DNA of 36,443 nucleotides from Podila epigama (taxonomy: Eukaryota; Mortierellomycota; Mortierellomycetes; Mortierellales; Mortierellaceae): the NCBI GenBank assembly GCA_015679605.1, contig JAAAVE010000074.1:1-36443 (forward strand), written 5' to 3'. Made by a program: the position numbers and the translations under genes. Positions 26,069 through 34,960 of this stretch are shown here, piece after piece; positions within the stretch are counted from its first letter, which is position 1, and every line of letters begins with the position of its first letter. Under the pieces are notes generated by a model. It saw only the letters and a list, made by a program, of their open reading frames with translations, searched no databases and was not told the DNA's origin.

Positions 26069-27641
26069 CTATAGATAGATCTGCTGTAGTGCTCGTTTCC
26101 GAATCTGGCGATTACATGCTGGACAGTGACTGGTGACTTTTGGCAGCATCTTGAACTTTTCTGTGTCGTTTGTATCCGTGAGTGGTTGCTCAGCAATTGT
26201 GGCAGGAACAGGTGCCAACATTAGTGCAGACCCATAATCTGACTTTTCTTGCGCATCTTCCGCCACGCCAGGGTTGGAATCATCTGTCTTTGACACGTCA
26301 GCCCTAGCTTCGTCAGTCTTGGTCTCGTCAGTCTGGCTCTCGTCAGTCTTAGCTTCGTCTGCTTTGGCCTCGTCGCCAAGTGATGCTATCGTGTCAGCTG
26401 GAACTGGAACTATTCTTGGTGATTCACGTCCTTTGCCTTTGGCCCGATGCCGCGTCGTGGGCGCCTTCCGTGGCTTGACTACCTTGACTGGTACTCTTCG
26501 CGTGAACAATGGCTCAACGCAATCATCACAAATGACGTGCCCACAACCCATGATCACCCATAGCTTCGTTTCCCCACCATTCATCTCTGCGGTCCCAAAT
26601 TCGACCGAACAGCGTGGACACGCCAGACGAGTATGTGCATACACCGACCGCGTATACCCTGGTGCTACTTCAGCCTTTCGCTTCAAACGAGATGCTGGCG
26701 CATCCGCATCCGCCCTCCTGCGAGTCTCATCTGCAGCTCCACGATCCCTGCCAGCCCACGCAAGGAATTGTTCTTCAAAGTGGTTGTGGTTGTGGTTATG
26801 TAAGGTACGAGGAAGTCTTGACGCCAGTGCCCCTCCTGCTCCTCCAACACCTCCAACGTCTCCACCACCCATGGCTGCAAGTGCCCTTGCAGCACTGAGC
26901 CGTCGACGGACAGCATTTTGTCGGTCTGTACGACGAGGGGCCCTCCTTGTTGGCGTTCGCACCCCAAACATACCTGTCACTGCCTGATCTACTCTTTGCA
27001 AGAGACCCTGAACACGCTCCATAGCCATGGCATGAATAAAAGGCTCTTCAAAGTTGTCTACAGTCGCCGCTGTTGCTGGTGTTGAATTTGACCCTTGCGC
27101 ACCTTCGTTCGCTCGACCGTTACCCATTTCCAACTGCCGAAGTAACGGGTCCATGGACGACTCAAAATCCTGGAAACTCAATGGATGAAAGATGCGCCTT
27201 CCAGCAGGGCCATGTCGCCGATCATTGTCCGAACGCATGTACTCGAACAGACTAGGGTAAGATGGAGGCGTCCATGGGTTTTCCCACTCCAAATGGAATG
27301 AGCTCAAGGAATTACGTCTTGTGCGAGGTTGTGGTTGAGTTTGTCGAATGAACCGGACTTCCTCATCGTCATCCTCATCGCTGTCGACCACCACATACTC
27401 TATACTCTGGCTAGGCAACATGGTTGGATATACTGGGGGTACCGTTTCCGGTACCGTCAAGTCAATGACATTGGAAGAGTTTGAGCTTGAGGGGCCGCCT
27501 CGATCCTATTCACGAAATGAAGAGTTACAACATAAAACCATTAGTAAGATGCATGGCTTAATCCCAATTTTGTTCCACCACAAAAATAAAAATACCTACT
27601 GATGGGTTTGTGTCTCTGATAGGTGATTCCACACTGGTCAT
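26069..27641 (-). CDS. RING E3 ligase with SUMO-interacting motifs (Slx5/STUbL-like)
   Basis: Probably a SUMO-targeted ubiquitin ligase subunit acting in the nucleus. Exon 1 is 27641-27600 (14 codons) and exon 2 is 27505-26069, giving 492 aa. Two SUMO-interacting motifs sit near the N-terminus: VIDLT at residues 27-31 and VVVDSDEDDDEE at about 52-63, hydrophobic cores followed by acid as in RNF4 and Slx5. The RING is at the C-terminus: CPRC, then CGHVICDDC (about residues 310-355), and the last pair CPAC only after about 112 more residues, ending ALQQIYL. That insert holds a Lys/Arg-rich patch and degenerate five-residue acidic units (KTDEA-like). An Ala/Arg-rich helix precedes the RING. Assignment to Slx5 rather than another RING family is inferred from SIMs plus domain order. 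Confidence 0.75.
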
Positions 27642-27846
27642 TGACAAAAAAATAAATGAATTCCGCTATAGGGAGAGAGTGAGAGATTGGTATTTTGTTG
27701 GTGTTTTATTCCAAATGGTGGGTTAATTTGATTTGCATGGAAGTGGGGATGGAAAGGAAAGAAATTGTCAAAAGTGCTGACTGACATCTTCAACCTCAAG
27801 ATGCCACGTGATCATTGAGTGTTGCCACCAATCAGCCTCTATTCAT

Positions 27847-30584
27847 CTATCGTGTGGTATGTTCTTCAACAGACTGCTGACCGTCTCGCCTATTAGGACT
27901 CGACTCCATGTCAATCTCTGACACTGAGGCAAGGTCTGGTGCCAGGGAAAATGGCACCATTGGGCGGCTCCCCCCGGCAGCGGCTCCTTGGTTCTCGCTC
28001 CCTTCTCCATTGAGAACGCCTATTGGGGGTGGAGTGACGACAAGCGTTTTACCATAAACATCCGAATGAAGGTCTCCCTGACCAGTCGACCCAGGAACAG
28101 CCAGATTAAGCCTTGATCCCAGACTTCCGGATGGCGCAGACGAAGAGAAATTGGTTGGCTGTTGACTGACTGATGGGTTGAGCGGCGAGTTAGAGTTGGT
28201 CCTGCTTCTACTCCTGTTGCGCGAGGGTATCGAAATGTTACGAACAAAGTTCTGAATCATGTGCCCAGCTGCTGCCATGTGGTTCGAAGGGCTCGAAGGG
28301 CTGACAGAGGACTGTGGGTCATTCGTCAACCCCCTGGACGGTGATGCATATGGAACTGGTGTAGCCCCGCTGTTTGATGTGAACGCTGGCGGAGATGGCG
28401 CCATAAAGAATGCGGACGCGGGTGAAGGTTGTGGTGGCGGCGTGCCAACACTGTATGATGGTGCTGCAACGCCGCTTTGAGTATGGACAGATGGTTGGAC
28501 AATGTCCACAGGATGCATAGATGTTTGTGCCGGGGATCCTCCTGATTCATTAAGACTGGTTTGTACAAGAGTGTTCGTTAATTGTGCCCTTGAGGTACTT
28601 TCAAGAGCCCCTGGAGGATTCGCATCGTCAAGCGCAGTGCTGATAGGAGTATGTTCCTGTGACGACACATTGGCGGGTTCCTCCAGCGTCATGGAGGGTA
28701 TTGTTGAATTGGTTGTGGTAGGGTGGGTTACTGCCGATTCCAGTGGTTGAAACGTGTGCGCCTGCTCCGAAGGTGGTGTAGGTGCGTACGCCTCCTCCGT
28801 GAGACCAGCGACAACTTCCACCCGAGTTGGGCGTGAATTCAACTCGGGTTCCTGAACGTTCTCCACCTCTTGATCTGGCACAATAGGCACATTTTCGACA
28901 GCCTCTACAGCGTCTAGAAGAAATCAATAGGCCATTTATCCCAACACGAGCGAGTGTTAGAGCTCAGCATGTTGTGTCCATTGCCTTGCAATATTGAGGA
29001 CATGGAGAAGCGACAGAAGTATGAAGCAAACAAACAAACAAACAATAACGTCGATCCAAATGAAGAGCGAAAACAAGGTGGTTGCGTCAATCATGTTGGC
29101 ACCTCACCTTCGGCGGGCTCATCTTTTTCAATTGGATCATCTATCTCCACACTATCTTCCAAATCTGCAAACGTTCGACACAACGGGCAAAGAAATCCTG
29201 GATGGTTGGCGACCAAGAGAGGACGAATACATTTGTAGTGATACACGTGCGAACAAGGAGCGACAAAGAGTGATTGGAATGACGCAATGCGGAACAGGCA
29301 GATGCAGCAGTCCGTTGCACTGGCCGCGTTGGCGGTTGTAAGCGAACGAATGACCTTGAGTGTATTCAACCTACGCAATGGTCAACGGTGTGGTGATAGT
29401 GGTACTATTAGAGTCGTGTGCAAGCATAGACGATCAAAATTGTATTCATTCTGTGTGGAAGTTGTCCTATTGCCGTACCGGAAGGGGTTGGCTTGTTGTT
29501 GCCATGACCTATTTAACTCGAGTCGCATCTTGACGCAGCGGTATATTTCTATTGTCAGATAGGAACACTGTCAATACACGCGTAGAGTGGTTGAAAGTTG
29601 GCTTTTGCTTGCATTGACAAAAAGAACAACTTTCAAGTTTTGCTTTTTCATTTTTTTTCGTTCCACACAAGTGCTCTAGTCAAATCATGCAACTGTTGTT
29701 ACTGTATCCAACAAATCAGCTCTAGTTACGGAGTGCCGTTTCCTGGTATGAAGCTGTACAAGCTCTCCACAAAGAATCCATCTACTTGTTGGCTCCATTC
29801 TTATTTTTCTTTTCTCTTTTTTTTTTTTTTTTCTTTCATTTTCCTGCATACCTTGTGTGCCTCCTTGATAGTCCACTCCGAGTTGTACAACATCGCCATC
29901 CTTGAGCTGCGTTGGTTTGGACTCTACACCAGGTGGTGAAAGGCGTGCATGGTTGAGAAACGTTCCGGAAGACGATTTTGTATCACGAATGTAGAACTAT
30001 GAAGAAATTCATCAGAAGTTGTGTTAGCCAAGACAAGAATGAGAACGTAATAACAATTGCAATCAACTTTGGATGGATGATATTGAGGTGTTCTTGTCGC
30101 GTCGAATATGCCGCTACTGTTTCTCAAGAACTGTTTCTCAAGACTTTTTCTGTGGTTTGCTTTTTGTTTGACTGATCTTTATGGACAGCATGCCATGTCC
30201 TGGTCTGCTCCACCACAAGCAGGCAAGACTGGACAAGGGCCTCTGTCAAACAACAGACGACAATGACAGCTGGCAAAACAACGGCTGGAGCAAACAGGCA
30301 ACAGTTAGTACGCTTATTACCTTTCCACCCTCTGTAAAAATTTCGGCATGGCCACGGGAGACGACTTTGGACTTGAAGGTGACTCTGTTGGGAAGAGCTT
30401 GTTTGTCTGTGAAACGCCCGATCTTGAGGACGAAGCCTTCTGGTACATCCTTGTCGACGACATCAAAGTGGAGGGATCTTGGTGCTTCCAGATGTGGAAC
30501 AATTCGAATATGGGGCACAGGTGGTGAGCTGCTTCCGCTGCTGGATGCCCCGCCTAGCATGTCCGAAGCAGACGTGGGTTCCAT
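27847..30584 (-). CDS. FHA-RING ubiquitin ligase, Dma1/CHFR-RNF8 type
   Basis: Binds phosphothreonine targets through its FHA domain and ubiquitinates them. Dma proteins act in the spindle-position/septation checkpoint. Exons in transcript order are 30584-30321, 29996-29852, 29548-29479, 29370-29108 and 28913-27847, giving 602 aa. The FHA domain spans about residues 25-150 with GRF (56-58), SRGH (76-79) and the highly conserved DTKSSSGTFLNH, ending EIYRCVKMRLELNRSW. A RING-H2 follows: Cys181, Cys184, Cys199, His201, His204, Cys207, Cys221, Cys224. Both match fungal Dma1. The last exon adds a Ser/Pro/Thr-rich tail of about 355 residues with no recognised domain. The stop lies 205 bp upstream of the RING/SIM gene on the same strand. 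Confidence 0.9.
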
Positions 30585-31366
30585 TGTGTACTATAGAAGA
30601 GTGTGTGTGTATGAATGATGACTTTTGGCAGTGGATAAGGAGAAAGGTGCAGCAAAGTAATAATAAAAAAAAGGGCGTGATGAGTCTGATGACTGTATGC
30701 TGCGTGAGATTTGGGGTAAAAAAAAGTAAGGAACGAAGGGGCGATGATGTACTATTGAGGAAAAAAGAAAGGGAGAAAGTGGTGTGACGAAGAGGAGGTA
30801 GAGGAGTCGAGGGGTGTCCAAGAGTCAAGACAGGATGGGATAGTGAGAGAGAGAGAGAGAAAAGTGTTTGCAGAAAAACAAAGAGACGTGCTGCTGTTGT
30901 GAGTGATGATAGTGAAAAAAGATGCGTGTGTTGTGTGTGTTACAGGTAATGAATAGATGATGTGAGTGGATGATATATGTGAGTGAGTGAGTGTGATGTG
31001 AGTGAGCGATGAGAGTGAAAGTTAGAGTGGAAAGAATGAAGTGATAAAGAATGAATGAAGCAAACAGAATGAAGAAAATAAAAATGAAGCAAATAAAACA
31101 TCACTCTCTCGTTCTCACTCTCATTCTCATTTCATTCTCTATCCATCCATCTATTCATCACAACCTTCCTCCACAATGCGCGCCTTGGCACTTGATGAGA
31201 GGCCCCCCTCCCTCTCGCTTCCCTACGGAGCACGTGGACAAGGCTCCAGGATCAGAATGTGATAATGAGGTAACAACTCACTTACTACGTACAAATCCAA
31301 CCTATCACAACCTAACTAATGACAGACACTGTGTGACTTTGCTCATTGTTTACAAACATGTTAATT

Positions 31367-31720
31367 TCAGCAGTCGCAAGTGTCAACAGACTGAATCCAG
31401 GGCTTTTTTACGTCCTTCCAACCACAATGACCTTCATTCAAATCAAAAAGCAACATCCCATATTGTTCATTGACAAAGACAGTCCTTTCCCATTCTGCTT
31501 TAAATACAGCACCGCCCCCTGGGACCGGATGTGTCTCTTCAGTTAGTCGGACGTAAATCGTAATTATTTACGGTTTACCTTCAACATATTCCCAGCTGGT
31601 AATCATCCGTTGCGGACTCCTCGAGCATGAACACATCGGTTCTGCCAAGCGAGACTAAACTGAAGGCACTCTGAGCAGCCATTTGAAACTCTGTACAATG
31701 GTCTGCATTAGTTGCGTCAA
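31367..31720 (-). pseudogene. Broken coding-like segment of unknown family
   Basis: On the - strand two overlapping frames look like protein code but do not join cleanly. The upstream piece (about 31720-31581) reads CTEFQMAAQSAFSLVSLG and ends at a TGA. The downstream piece (31606-31367) is shifted by one base, reads SWEYVEGKP, meets a TAA at 31570-31568 and then continues THPVPGGGAVFKAEWERTVF to a TGA at 31369-31367. A 42-nt GTAAAC...AAG intron could remove the TAA, but not the frame change. I do not recognise the family. Either a decayed gene or a small-intron gene is possible. Confidence 0.4.
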
Positions 31721-31921
31721 CATTTCTTATTTTATTAATATCTAATTTAAAAAAAAAAAATTCTAATTCGATTCTGTCAAGGACGCACTTTAACATCTAA
31801 ATCACTAATGAAAAAGTTGCACAATGTCACCACTCAACTCCTCAGCTTTTGCTTGCATTCTGCAAATGGCATAACAGCCTAAGCTGGTGGTGTTTCTTTA
31901 TCCATGTCACTATTGACAGCA

Positions 31922-32248
31922 CTGCCTTTTCAGCATGAATTGACATTACTTTCAATCAAATTCCATGCAAAGCGCTACCTTACTTTAACATAGAAGTGGC
32001 TGTTGAGAATCGTGTCAACATTATTGCAAACATGAAGAGTGGACACCAAATGTGTGCTCCCAACACAAGAGAAAGAAGAAAAATATCCTGTCACAATGGA
32101 CATAGCTTCATGGCATCCAACGCTGTTGAAAGCACGACACAAAATCGACTATTCGTTTGCAAGCTCCACCATCGGATCAATTCGCTCAACCACACAGCTT
32201 CTAAACCGCCGTGTTTTGGAAAGTGTCTTGCAGGCTGAATGTTCCTAA
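31922..32248 (+). pseudogene. Interrupted coding-like stretch, strand uncertain
   Basis: One + frame runs 109 codons from 31922 to a TAA at 32246-32248, with two internal stops (TAG 31991, TGA 32033). The last 70 codons read like protein, for example VTMDIASWHPTLLKARHK. The middle part reads better in the next frame (NRVNIIANMKSGHQMCAP), which suggests a frameshift. The opposite strand also has a protein-like reading, so I cannot decide the strand. No family is recognised. Confidence 0.25.
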
Positions 32249-32260
32249 CCTTTCAGCACC

Positions 32261-32429
32261 TACAAACAGACATACAGGCATACAGATAACAGGCATGCAG
32301 GCACACTGATAACACAGGCATACAGACATACAGACATACAGACATACAGACATACAGGCATACAGGCATACAGGCATACAGGCATACAGGCATACAGGCA
32401 TACAGGCAAACAGGCAAACAGGCATACAA
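32261..32429 (+). repeat. Minisatellite, 10-bp unit CATACAGGCA
   Basis: The array has roughly 16 tandem 10-bp units, with variants CATACAGACA and AAACAGGCA; the left part is degenerate and the block at 32323-32429 is nearly perfect. It makes artificial Cys/Met/Pro/Val-rich open frames on the - strand (MPVCLYAC-like), which I do not treat as a gene. A 17-bp imperfect direct repeat lies at both edges (32252-32268 and 32465-32481). Confidence 0.9.
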
Positions 32430-33300
32430 GATGACCGTGACCAGGGTACAGAACCATAGACAGCTTCAGCATCTACAAACAACCAATTAGCCGACAAAGC
32501 AACTCTCTCCAGGATACCAAATAGTAACAGCCAGGCAGACGCAACAGGCAGACTCTTACAAGGCAGCTAGGTAAAACAGAAGCAAGGTCAATACATTATA
32601 CGTCGCTTCCACATCTCCACATCTTAAACTTCCACTCGTCACTCATTCATTACTTCATTTCATTTCACTCGTTTTGTTGTCTCCAACCCATGTCAGACTC
32701 GCAGACTTGCTCTGAGTTTTGTATCTTGCTAGAGCCGTGAGGTTCTAGACTGATATTCAAGGTTCATTGGTGTGTTCAAGGTCAAGAGCCATAAAAGAGT
32801 ACTCACCAGTCAAAAATAAACGTTCCATCCATCCCATATCGCGACTCACACCTTGATATGATACCTCTTTGATTTGGTGTCTCTTTGTTCCTTTTTTTTT
32901 TTTTGTGCAGCCAATAATATTGCGAGCTCCCGACTGGCATGCTCCAATACTCCACTTCTTTTGTTCATGCATTATGCATGAGTGCTTTTCTATTTTCGTT
33001 GGTTTACCCCTGTTCGGCCGTTCCCATGCCCCACGACTGTTGTCCATGCTCCAGTAAAGCTTCTTATCGATTTTCACCCACGACTTTTTTCTTTGGCCCC
33101 AACTTGCCAACTTGCCCTGGCGTCATACCACAATTGCACTTTATGCATTAAATGTCCGCCATGGTACCATGTTGCTGAACAATCCTAATCAGGCAATTGA
33201 GAAAAAATAACCCAACACGTAATCGTGCCACTCATCCCCAATGTCGCGTTATTATTGTAACAAGTCGTGGGGAAAAAAGAAGAGTGATAGTCACAACCAC

Positions 33301-33307
33301 TATAAAA
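33301..33307 (+). promoter_or_regulatory. TATA box of the lectin gene
   Basis: A perfect TATAAAA lies 67 bp before the ATG at 33374, leaving room for a short 5' UTR. It is the clearest core promoter element in the window and suggests strong or inducible expression. Confidence 0.65.
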
Positions 33308-33373
33308 ACCTGCCATGGTTGACACGAACAACTCTTCATCCACTTTTCCTTACACCACAACACACTATCCACA

Positions 33374-33787
33374 ATGAGAGAACAATTCCCCAAAGACCAA
33401 GAATTCTTCATCCGTCTCCGTGACACCGACTATGTCATTGATGTCTCCGGTGGTCATGCCGATCCCGGCACTGCCATCTTGCTCTATACCCAGAAGCCTG
33501 AGGACAATGAGAACCAGAAGTGGATCTACGAGGACAAGCAGCTCAAGAACAAGCAAACCGGCCTTGTCCTGACCTTCCCTGAACTCCGTCCTCACCTCGT
33601 TGCCAGCCACCACGGTCAAGGTGAAGCTGCCCAGAAGTTCGATTACTACGACTACACCATCTCGAACAGAGACAACGAGGACCTTGTCATCGGTATCAAC
33701 GGTGCCAAGGCTGACAACGCCCCTATCGCTTTGATTCCTCGTGATAACGACTCTGACTTGCAGCAGTGGGAGATCGTCCTTGCTTAA
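33374..33787 (+). CDS. Small ricin-B-type (beta-trefoil) lectin domain protein
   Basis: An intronless 137-aa protein that is almost entirely one beta-trefoil. Three internal repeats of about 40-45 residues each end in the family QxW-like motif: NQKWIYE, AQKFDYY and QQWEIV. The first repeat begins FFIRLRDTDYVIDVSGG. The domain binds sugars in other proteins. There is no enzymatic chain and no signal peptide, so a cytosolic carbohydrate-binding or storage/defence role is inferred. Promoter and 3' end are compact: a TATA box at 33301, a CACAATG start context and AATAAA at 33801. Codon use leans to C-ending codons (GTC, CTC, GCC, ATC), like a highly expressed gene. Ligand specificity cannot be read from the sequence. 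Confidence 0.8.
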   Translation: MREQFPKDQEFFIRLRDTDYVIDVSGGHADPGTAILLYTQKPEDNENQKWIYEDKQLKNKQTGLVLTFPELRPHLVASHHGQGEAAQKFDYYDYTISNRDNEDLVIGINGAKADNAPIALIPRDNDSDLQQWEIVLA

Positions 33788-33800
33788 AGCGATTCATTCA

Positions 33801-33806
33801 AATAAA
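33801..33806 (+). terminator. Polyadenylation signal AATAAA of the lectin gene
   Basis: A canonical AATAAA begins 14 nt after the lectin stop codon. Confidence 0.5.
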
Positions 33807-34039
33807 TACCTCCATCCTTTTTTCAGTATAAAAAAATTTTCGTTTTACATCTTTTTACAGCGAGTGATGCCTGCTCCATTTCAGCAAAATTTCATTCCAT
33901 CCAACAGACCCACAGCTTACCCCCATCCTTTTCCATTCAGATGGTTCAACTTACACCTCAGCCGTGACACTGCAAAATTGATGTACACACGCACGCCATT
34001 ACATCTGGAATAGGCTGTTGAAGCAAACAACCGTTGTAG

Positions 34040-34375
34040 CTATTTGTTCTCGATTGCCTTACGGAAACACAGTAAAGGGGAGGGGCACAATGACCAGAAA
34101 CCATACTCTCTTGGCTTGCTGCTGAAGTAAACGGCCACCTCGTCGTTGGGCATTATTGGTGAGAGGGAAAATTGTGCTTCTGGTGCCTTGATTTCCTCAC
34201 GATAACGACTCTGGCAGCGCTGCATGCCATCCGCACTGGGAAAGCTCTCAAACCTTGACGGAATAAAAAAACTCCACCTATTTCCAAATACATTTGTACC
34301 TCATTCCATTCACCTGACCCATACCCAAGACTCTTAACACAAACCTTCCTTGCTCCTGCACATGGTCCATCTTAC
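34040..34375 (-). pseudogene. Decayed Myb/SANT-like domain fragment
   Basis: On the - strand, pieces of one Myb-like repeat appear in order but in different frames: RWT near 34372-34364, EQGRFVLRV just after, then LGYGSGEWNEVQMYL (34329-34285), then GNRWSFFIPSR (from 34285) continuing through MQRCQSRYREE to a TAG at 34040. The order W...W...W with RYR at the end of the third helix is the Myb layout. At least two frame changes interrupt it within 60 bp, too close for introns. The final piece is an open 61-codon frame from an ATG at 34225. Confidence 0.45.
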
Positions 34376-34514
34376 AGCTCCACTACCACCTCACAACAAA
34401 ATGATGTACAATTTCACACCATTTCACTTCCAAATCTTGATGGAGAAATAGGCACTAAGCGCAACTCTTTTTGGCATCATCCAAAAATATTTTATAGTTA
34501 TAAAAAGCAAAAGG

Positions 34515-34931
34515 ATGTCAGTGGATATGATTACCAAAGTGAACGAGCTTGAACACTCACGTAAGCAACCAAAATGAAGTAGGCGTAGAAAATAAACCAA
34601 CAGCACAGCGAATCCCCAACGTCGCGTCAATTATTCCCAGCGTCGCGTCGAGTACTCCCAGTGTCATGCCAGCAATAGCACTGCCTGCCTCTTTTCAGCA
34701 TGACTTGCTGGAAATTTTAACGAGAGACGTGCAACATACCTATTCCTTGATCACTTCACTTTTCAACTCCATCAGAAGAAAGGAAAACTGGATGAGGTGA
34801 AAGTCGGTCACGAGACACCTCGTCAAAAACGTAGAAGGACAATCCTCCATTTCTTCAATGCTCTGTGGCGGTGCTGCGTGGACCCTTGGATATTTTTGAT
34901 TCAGTTGATCAAAAGGATCCTTTTTCAATAA
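34515..34931 (+). CDS. Possible small gene of unknown function
   Basis: A tentative three-exon model: 34515-34560, 34604-34728 and 34776-34931, giving 108 aa. Donor 1 is a consensus GTAAGC. Donor 2 (GTGCAA) is weak, and both introns are very short (43 and 47 nt). The product would start MSVDMITKVNELEHS, continue through a Ser/Pro/Ala-rich part and FQHDLLEILTRD, then a basic patch (RQKRRR) and a hydrophobic Trp-rich end (DPWIFLIQLIKRI). If intron 2 is not spliced the frame stops at 34800. An AATAAA overlaps the final TAA. No family is recognised. It ends 29 bp before the transporter start, so it could also be a degraded gene or part of that gene's leader. Confidence 0.25.
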
Positions 34932-34960
34932 AAGCACATGCAATAGTCTTGTCTTTCCAA

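Larger units (their letters stand above)
30585..33373. other. Gene-poor 2.8 kb region
   Basis: There is no intact gene I can support. From the left: the promoter side of the FHA-RING gene, with GA/GT microsatellite-like sequence at 30840-31030; a broken coding-like segment on the - strand at 31367-31720; a second coding-like but interrupted stretch at 31922-32248; and a 10-bp minisatellite at 32261-32429. On the - strand at 32757-33110 an open frame of 117 codons lacks a useful start and resembles no family I know. The last 150 bp are the lectin gene promoter. Confidence 0.6.

Noticed and set aside
31190-31546. + strand two-exon model with a neat GTAACA...TTTCAG intron (31270-31370)
   Set aside because: The exon frames do not connect across the intron except to an almost immediate stop, and the second exon lies opposite the better - strand coding signal.
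31552-31572. Small inverted repeat CGTAAAT...ATTTACG
   Set aside because: The stem is only 7 bp, AT-rich, with no flanking element; it could arise by chance.
32201-32497. 98-aa Cys/Met/Pro-rich open frame on the - strand
   Set aside because: It is an artefact of the 10-bp minisatellite read in frame; two overlapping frames give the same kind of peptide.
32757-33110. 117-codon - strand open frame
   Set aside because: It begins at a non-ATG codon, overlaps the lectin promoter side and resembles nothing I recognise; evidence is too weak to call a gene.
34865-34960. N-terminal extension of the ferroportin frame
   Set aside because: It starts from GTG, shows no family similarity, and the ATG at 34961 fits the conserved N-terminus.
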